Made by a program: the position numbers and the translations under genes. The notes below the pieces were generated by a model. It saw only the letters and a list, made by a program, of their open reading frames with translations, did no database searches and was not told where the DNA came from. Shown piece by piece: positions 59,064 to 64,000 of a stretch of 64,000 nt of DNA (the first letter of the stretch is position 1; each line of letters opens with the position of its first letter). The DNA is from Actinoallomurus iriomotensis (GTDB lineage Bacteria > Actinomycetota > Actinomycetes > Streptosporangiales > Streptosporangiaceae), in NCBI RefSeq assembly GCF_030269445.1, contig NZ_BSTJ01000017.1, positions 163,627-227,626 on the forward strand, given 5' to 3'.

Positions 59064-60430
59064 CCGGCGATCCGTCACCGGCCGGCACCCCGCCGCCGGG
59101 CTGCCCCGCGCACGGCGACCGGTACCCGCTGTACCAGCTGGCCGACGAGGCACCCGCCGTGTACGAGCGCCTGCGCGCGCGAGGCCCCATCGTGCCGGTC
59201 GACCTGTCCCCGGGCGTGCCCGCGTCCCTCGTCACCGGGTACAACGAGGCCCTGCGGGTGCTGCGCGACCCGACGACGTTCCGCAAGGACCCGCGCGGCT
59301 GGCAGCAGACGGTGCCGGAGGACTGCCCGGTGCTGCCACTGATGATGTACCGCCCGAACTGCCGGCACGCCGACGGCGCCGCCCACAGCCGGCTGCGGCT
59401 GGCCGTCACCGACAGCCTGGACCGCGTCGACCTGTTCGCGCTGCGCGGGTACGTCGAGAAGAGCGCCGAGATCCTCATCGGCCGCTTCGCGGGCCGGGGC
59501 GCCGGCGACCTGGTCGCCGACTATGCGCGCGTGCTGCCGCTGCTGGTCTTCAACGAGATGTTCGGCTGCCCGCCGGACATCGGCGACCGTCTCGTGCAAG
59601 GCATGAGCGGCATCTTCGACACCGTCAACGCCAAGCAGTCGAACGAGATCATGCGGGACGCCGTCCTGGAGCTGGTGCGGCTCAAGCGGCGGGAACCCGC
59701 CCAGGACGTCACCTCCTGGCTGGCCGAGCACTCCGTGGAGCTCACCGACGAGGAGATGATGCACCAGATCCTCACCCTCCTCGGCGCCGGTACCGAGCCG
59801 CTCCAGAACCTGATCGTGAACGGCCTGCGGCTGCTGCTGTCGGACGAGCGCTTCGCCGGCGACCTGTCCGGCGGCAACCTCCAGGTCGAGGACGCGCTCG
59901 ACGAGATCCTGTGGACCGACCCGCCGCTCGCCAACTTCGCGATGACCTACCCGGCCGAAGACGTCGACTTCCGCGGTGTGACGCTGCCGAAGGACCAGCC
60001 GGTCGTGATCAGTCTCGCCGCCGCGAACACCGACCCGGCCCTGGCCACGGAACACCGTGGGGGCAACCGCGCTCACCTGTCCTGGAGCGCCGGCCCGCAC
60101 ACCTGCCCGGCCCAGGGCCAGGCCCGCCTCATCGCCTCGGCGGCCATCGAGAAGGTTCTCGACGCCCTGCCGGACATGGAACTCGCCGTGCCGGCGCACA
60201 TGCTGAAGTGGCGACCGGGCCCGTTCCACCGCGCGCTGCACTCGCTGCCGGTCAACTTCCCGCCGGTGGCGGTCACACGGGGGGACGCGGCTTCCACACC
60301 GGCGGCCGACGTGCCCGCTCCGAAGGCGGGTCTGGCGGCCGTCCTGAGCGCCCGCAGGTCCGCGCACGGGCCGACGTCACGGCTCGGTCACCTGCGCCGC
60401 GCCACCCGGAGCTGGCTCCGCCACGGCTGA
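59060..60430 (+). CDS. cvnE: Conservon cytochrome P450 (CvnE), ExxR motif lost
   Basis: A 456-residue P450. The heme Cys lies in SAGPHTCPAQGQA, the I-helix oxygen motif reads LLGAGTEPLQN, and the K-helix region is ALDEILWTDPPL, where the ExxR arginine is Trp. The CYP157 family of Streptomyces conservons also lacks ExxR (for example EQSLW), so this matches a known variant, not decay. GTG 59060 overlaps the cvnD stop. A partner P450 (CYP154-like) is not present. The 3' end overlaps a convergent membrane-protein gene by 43 bp. Confidence 0.92.
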   Translation: MTGDPSPAGTPPPGCPAHGDRYPLYQLADEAPAVYERLRARGPIVPVDLSPGVPASLVTGYNEALRVLRDPTTFRKDPRGWQQTVPEDCPVLPLMMYRPNCRHADGAAHSRLRLAVTDSLDRVDLFALRGYVEKSAEILIGRFAGRGAGDLVADYARVLPLLVFNEMFGCPPDIGDRLVQGMSGIFDTVNAKQSNEIMRDAVLELVRLKRREPAQDVTSWLAEHSVELTDEEMMHQILTLLGAGTEPLQNLIVNGLRLLLSDERFAGDLSGGNLQVEDALDEILWTDPPLANFAMTYPAEDVDFRGVTLPKDQPVVISLAAANTDPALATEHRGGNRAHLSWSAGPHTCPAQGQARLIASAAIEKVLDALPDMELAVPAHMLKWRPGPFHRALHSLPVNFPPVAVTRGDAASTPAADVPAPKAGLAAVLSARRSAHGPTSRLGHLRRATRSWLRHG

Positions 60431-61311
60431 CCCACGGCCGTACGGACGGCGAGCGCGCAGGCCAGGACCAGCAGGGCCGCGGCCTGCCCGTACGCGATGA
60501 GATCGGCGTACGGAACGGCGTCGCCGGCGTCGGCCGAGGACAGCCGCACGATGAGGACGAGCGTCGCGTACAGCGCGACGGCCGCCGAACGGTGCCCGGC
60601 CTCGCCGTCGGCCGACGACCGGGAGCGGAGCAGGCAGACGACTCCGGTGCCGAGCGCGACCCAGCAGCAGACGCCGTCCGGGTCCGGGATCAGGCTCGGG
60701 ACCAGCCAGGGCACGGCGAAGACGGCGGCCGCGCCGACCGGCAGCGCGGCGAGCCCGCCGAGGGGGCGTACGGCCGGCGCGTCCCGATGGAACGCCACCG
60801 CGAGCGCCGGCGCGGGCAGCAGCACGGTGACCAGGGCGAGGATCACGACGTGCCACGGCCACACGAACGGCATGGCCCACCGCAGCAGCGGCGGCACGGC
60901 GGCGAGGACCGCGAGCAGACGTGCCGCACGGCGATGCCCGCGCACCACCGCCACGTAGACGGGGACCCGGAGCAGGTCCAGCAGGTGCCAGGCGACGCGC
61001 GCGGCGGCGTCGATCGAGCCCGACTCGCCGTACGCCGTCCGCAGGACCTCTCGCGCCTCGTCGGATCCGAAGAAGACGGTGGTCAGCAGCCCGAGCGCTC
61101 CCGCGGCGGCCAGGACCGCCTGGGCGAGGACGCCGAGGACGGCGAACAGCCGGACGGTCTGCCCGAAGGCGAGCAGGCGCGGCGGCGCGCCTACGCCACC
61201 GAACCAGAGGCGGACCGCGAGCGCGACCACGCTGGCCGTCTCGCCCGGCGCCGGCCGGCCGAGGCGTTCCTCCTCCGTGTCGCCCACGCCTTCGGCGAAG
61301 GCCGCGACCAT
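60388..61311 (-). CDS. Unknown membrane protein, probable 5' frameshift
   Basis: About 307 residues with six to eight membrane helices after residue 50 (FGQTVRLFAVLGVLAQAVLA, VYVAVVRGHRRAARLLAVL). ATG 61311 opens MVAAFAEGVGDTEEERLGRP. Related actinomycete proteins, as I recall them, carry an extra N-terminus like LPPSYRAARE in front of MVAAF; that sequence is present here at 61312-61403 but one base out of frame (GAGAGGAGATG where GAGGAGGAGATG is expected). So this gene has either a restart at 61311 or a one-base loss. Function is unknown. Confidence 0.75.
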   Translation of the reverse strand: MVAAFAEGVGDTEEERLGRPAPGETASVVALAVRLWFGGVGAPPRLLAFGQTVRLFAVLGVLAQAVLAAAGALGLLTTVFFGSDEAREVLRTAYGESGSIDAAARVAWHLLDLLRVPVYVAVVRGHRRAARLLAVLAAVPPLLRWAMPFVWPWHVVILALVTVLLPAPALAVAFHRDAPAVRPLGGLAALPVGAAAVFAVPWLVPSLIPDPDGVCCWVALGTGVVCLLRSRSSADGEAGHRSAAVALYATLVLIVRLSSADAGDAVPYADLIAYGQAAALLVLACALAVRTAVGQPWRSQLRVARRR

Positions 61312-61403
61312 CTCCTCTCCCGTGCCGCCCGGTAGGACGGCGGGAGGATGCGCGGCAGCGCGCGGTACCTCTCGACGATCAGGCTCTCGTCCGGGCCCGT
61401 CAT
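61312..61403 (-). other. Frameshifted N-terminal part of the unknown membrane protein
   Basis: ATG 61403 opens MTGPDESLIVERYRALPRIL and runs into LPPSYRAARERR, then diverges; a one-base insertion near 61312 would join it to the membrane protein. The rest of 61404-61515 shows no gene. Confidence 0.5.
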
Positions 61404-61515
61404 GCCGTTCCCTCCGAGAGGCGGAACCGGCGTGCGCGGAGCCTGGAGGTCGCGGCCTGGACGTGGACGGAGAGGCGGTCGGCCTCGGCCGCGAGGGCGT
61501 CCGGGGTCGATGCGC

Positions 61516-62286
61516 TCAGATGGCGTCGAAGTCGCCGTGCCGGCCGCTGCCCTTCGCGAAGCGGGTGGCGCCCTGGCGGGCCTCGGCGTCGAGGGCGACC
61601 TCGCCGTGGCGCCACTCGTTCGCCATCGCGGTCTCCATCGGCAGGCCCGCCTGCTCGTAGGCGGACAGGCGGTCGTGGCGCATGCAGAGCTGCGGGAAGC
61701 GGGCGACCTCCGCCGCCAGCTCCTCGGCGCGTTCCCGCGCCTCGCCGGCCGGGACCACGCGGTTGGCCAGACCCAGGCGGGAGGCCTCCTGCGCGCCGAC
61801 CGGGCGGCCGGTGAGGATCATGTCCATGGCCGCGCTCAGGCCGATCAGGCGCGGCAGGCGTACGGTGCCGCCGTCGATCAGGGGTACGCCCCAGCGGCGG
61901 CAGAAGACGCCGAAGATCGCATCTTCCTCGGCGACGCGCAGGTCGCACCACAGGGCCAGTTCGAGGCCGCCCGCGACCGCGTGTCCGGCGACGGCGGCGA
62001 TCACCGGCTTGGACAGCCGCAGCCGGGTCGGGCCCATCGGGCCGCGGTCGGACTCCTCCGGCGCGGCCACGTCGAACCGGCCCGCCGAGACGGCCTTCAG
62101 GTCCGCTCCCGCGCAGAACGTGCCGCCCTCGCCGTACAGCACCGCGACGCTCGCCTCCGGGTCGGCGTCGAAGGCGGTGAACGCCGCGTACAGCTCGGCC
62201 GCGTGCTCGGGGTCGACGGCGTTGCGCACCTCGGGCCGGTCGATCACCACCGTGGTGACCGCGCCCGCACGCTCGACGCGGATCAT
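61516..62286 (-). CDS. Enoyl-CoA hydratase/isomerase family protein
   Basis: A 256-residue crotonase: DRPEVRNAVDPEHAAELYAA near the start, the oxyanion loop FCAGADLKAVSAG, and GHAVAGGLELALWCDLRVAE holding the usual active-site glycine and acidic residues. The C-terminal part (FPQLCMRHDRLSAYE) is normal. ATG 62286 overlaps the stop of the acyl-CoA synthetase (ATGA), so the pair is co-translated and probably handles the same acyl-CoA, for example in beta-oxidation. Confidence 0.92.
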   Translation of the reverse strand: MIRVERAGAVTTVVIDRPEVRNAVDPEHAAELYAAFTAFDADPEASVAVLYGEGGTFCAGADLKAVSAGRFDVAAPEESDRGPMGPTRLRLSKPVIAAVAGHAVAGGLELALWCDLRVAEEDAIFGVFCRRWGVPLIDGGTVRLPRLIGLSAAMDMILTGRPVGAQEASRLGLANRVVPAGEARERAEELAAEVARFPQLCMRHDRLSAYEQAGLPMETAMANEWRHGEVALDAEARQGATRFAKGSGRHGDFDAI

Positions 62287-63806
62287 CGGTCCCCTCCCGT
62301 ACGCTCCACGCCCGCCCAGAGCGGGTCGCGCAACGCCCGGCGGAGGACCTTGCCCACACCGCTCTTGGGGATCGCCGCGACGAACTCCACCCGTTTGGGC
62401 ACCTTGTACCCGGCGAGCCGGGCCCGTACGTGCGCGGTGAGTTCGGCGCCGGTCACCGTGACGCCCGGCCGGGGCACCACGAACGCCACCACGGCCTCCA
62501 CCCAGCGCTCGTCCGGCGCGCCGACGACGGCGCACTCGGCCACGGCCGGGTGGGAGTGCAGAGCGTCCTCGACCTCCCGCGGATAGACGTTGTACGCGCC
62601 GCTGACGATCATGTCCGAGGTGCGGTCGACCAGGTAGAGGTAGCCGCGGTCGTCGAAGCGCGCCACGTCGCGGGTGCGCAGCCAGCCGTCGCCCAGGAAG
62701 GTCGTGGCGTTCAGTTCCGGCGCGTTCAGGTAACCGGCCATCGCGAACGGCGCGCGTACCGCGATCTCGCCCGGCTCGCCGTCCGCCACGTCGGCGCCGT
62801 GCTCGTCGACCAGCCGGATCTCCGCGTCCACGGACGGGTGCCCGCACGAGCCGAGCGGCGCGTCCGGCCCGACGTGGTCGGCGGCGGGCAGCACCGACAG
62901 GCACAGCGGAGCCTCGGTCTGCCCGTAGTACTGGGTGAAGATCGGGCCCCAGGCCGCCATCGCCTCCTCGATGACCGGGCGCGGCATCGGCGAGGCGCCG
63001 TAGATCACCGAACGCAGGCGGCCGGTCTCCGCGGTGGCGCCACCGGCGGCCAGCAGCATCTGGAGCATGGTCGGCACGAGGTTCGCGTGCGTGACGCCGT
63101 GTTCGGGGATCGCCGCGAGGTACGCCTGCGGGTCGAAGCCGTCGAGTACGGCCGCCTGCGCGCCGCGCAGCCAGAACGGCAGCACGAACGTGCCGCTCGC
63201 GTGGATCAGCGGCGCCGCGTGCAGCATCACGTCGTCGGGCGCCGGGCTGACCAGGTTGGCCATGATGTTGGCGACGATCGCGGCATAGCTCGCCTGGGTA
63301 TGTTGCGCCGCCTTGAGCGTGCCCGTCGTGCCGGAGGTGTAGAGGGCGAGGATCACGTCGTCGGGCCGCGCGGGCAGACGCGGATCGGCCGCCGACGCCG
63401 CGTGCGTCTGCTCCAGCAGGTCGCCGAGCCCGAGCGTGCGCAGCCCGTCGAGGCGTTCGCTCAGCTCGTCGGCGCGTCCGGTCAGCGCGGACTCGTGCAC
63501 AAGCGTGCGCACCCCGGCGTCGGCGAGCATCCGCGCGTGCTCCTCCGCCGACAGCCGGGCGTTCAGCGGCACGCGGCACGCCCGCGCCTTGAGGCACGCG
63601 AAGTCCAGCGGCACCGTCCAGAGCCCGTTGCCGAGCAGCAGCCCGACGCGTTCGCCCGGCTCGACGCCCATGCCCAGGAGTACGTTGGCCATCCGGTTGG
63701 CCGCCTCGTCGACCTGGCGGAACGTCAATGACCGGTCCCCGTACCGGATCGCCACGCGGTCCCGATGCCGGCGTGCTCCGGCCCTCACCATGTCGACGGT
63801 CAGCAT
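62283..63806 (-). CDS. Acyl-CoA synthetase (AMP-binding)
   Basis: A 507-residue adenylating enzyme that activates a carboxylic acid with ATP and CoA. Motifs: P-loop ALYTSGTTGTLKAAQHT, adenine/substrate loop GASPMP, FTQYYGQTEAPL, GDGWLRTRDVARFDDRGYLY with the ribose Asp, and the C-terminal catalytic Lys in IPKSGVGKVLRR. ATG 63806 is chosen because CGAGGAGG lies a few bases upstream; a longer in-frame upstream part reads as random. The acid chain length is not predictable. Confidence 0.93.
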   Translation of the reverse strand: MLTVDMVRAGARRHRDRVAIRYGDRSLTFRQVDEAANRMANVLLGMGVEPGERVGLLLGNGLWTVPLDFACLKARACRVPLNARLSAEEHARMLADAGVRTLVHESALTGRADELSERLDGLRTLGLGDLLEQTHAASAADPRLPARPDDVILALYTSGTTGTLKAAQHTQASYAAIVANIMANLVSPAPDDVMLHAAPLIHASGTFVLPFWLRGAQAAVLDGFDPQAYLAAIPEHGVTHANLVPTMLQMLLAAGGATAETGRLRSVIYGASPMPRPVIEEAMAAWGPIFTQYYGQTEAPLCLSVLPAADHVGPDAPLGSCGHPSVDAEIRLVDEHGADVADGEPGEIAVRAPFAMAGYLNAPELNATTFLGDGWLRTRDVARFDDRGYLYLVDRTSDMIVSGAYNVYPREVEDALHSHPAVAECAVVGAPDERWVEAVVAFVVPRPGVTVTGAELTAHVRARLAGYKVPKRVEFVAAIPKSGVGKVLRRALRDPLWAGVERTGGDR

Positions 63807-64000
63807 GCGTCCTCCTCGGCGCCGAATGCGTACATCCAACCGTCCGCGACGTCGTCGCACTAATCCGGCCGGACCGTCCGGGGGGATTCCAGGAACGCAC
63901 CAGGAATTCCGGGAGGCACCTGGAACGGGCGGAATCGCACCAGGACGCCCGCTGATCGCCGGTTCGCGTCGGTGATCGGCCACGCTGGCTTTCATGCGCC
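63807..64000. other. Upstream region of the acyl-CoA synthetase; no gene seen
   Basis: The last 194 bp carry the leader of the synthetase gene and short CCAGGAA-type repeats (63891-63945). An ATG at 63994 on the plus strand could begin a gene beyond the window, but nothing supports it. Confidence 0.3.

Noticed and set aside
63891..63945. CCAGGAA-type short repeats near the right edge
   Set aside because: Too short and irregular to call an operator.
1..64000. Very frequent CGTACGG / GTACGG hexamers
   Set aside because: They lie inside codons (Val-Arg, Arg-Thr) all over the window and reflect codon choice, not a site.
1..64000. CRISPR arrays, rRNA and tRNA genes
   Set aside because: No spaced repeats of 25-40 bp and no cloverleaf or rRNA-like stretches were seen.

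Overview
The window is high-GC DNA (roughly 70 %) with GTG and TTG starts, stop/start overlaps of the ATGA or GTGA type, and gene families typical of filamentous actinomycetes: a conservon, a WhiJ-like DUF5753/DUF397/ATPase group, a BldC-like protein, SpoIIE-type phosphatases, a PucR/CdaR regulator and a lipobox hydrolase. It looks like chromosome from Streptosporangiales or a relative (for example Thermomonosporaceae); the exact genus is inference. I saw no rRNA, tRNA or CRISPR array.

Layout. 1-6.5 kb: the 3' part of a tricorn protease, an unknown Cys/His protein, then an SPFH (band 7) - ribbon-helix-helix - GPP34 group. The SPFH/RHH junction is split by a tnpB-only IS200/IS605-type element (4083-5469), and a 68-bp start-region cassette is duplicated before GPP34. 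6.6-16.7 kb: an NlpC/P60 hydrolase, a GbsR regulator divergent from an ABC exporter, an OhrR-like regulator, a small membrane protein, a TetR/FAD-monooxygenase pair with a double operator, an azoreductase next to an ECF sigma factor, and a GAF-SpoIIE phosphatase. 16.7-29.5 kb: an FHA-FHA-ABC transporter, an LmeA-like protein, an SDR/HxlR pair, the WhiJ-like group with a truncated DUF397 gene, two YkgJ-type cysteine-cluster proteins, a lipoprotein hydrolase, a CPBP protease coupled to an orphan histidine kinase, a Mut7-C protein, and a GNAT/XRE-cupin pair sharing a palindrome. 29.6-44 kb: a secreted serine hydrolase, a DAO-type oxidoreductase, an MFS/ArsR pair with twin operators, AraC, DUF2000, an S53 protease with a duplicated 31-bp coding fragment in its leader, PadR-HAAS, a PQQ-type propeller, a secreted esterase and a complete two-component system. 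44-56 kb: an Ada-like/2OG-oxygenase/unknown operon, a class-I amidotransferase-like protein, LysR, an orphan GrpE, a large LuxR-ATPase, a PucR-type regulator, a DUF899 protein and a membrane SpoIIE phosphatase. 56-64 kb: a complete conservon (kinase, roadblock, DUF742, GTPase, P450) whose P450 lacks the ExxR arginine, an unknown membrane protein with a likely 5' frameshift, and an acyl-CoA synthetase/enoyl-CoA hydratase pair.

Many regulators here sit divergently from their likely target with visible inverted repeats between them, so the window is rich in local one-component circuits. The best-supported unusual structures are the TnpB element, whose guide and target-adjacent motif can be read from its own insertion site; the duplicated start cassette; the Ada-like protein without an obvious methyl-acceptor cysteine; and several genes with lost catalytic residues or frameshifts.
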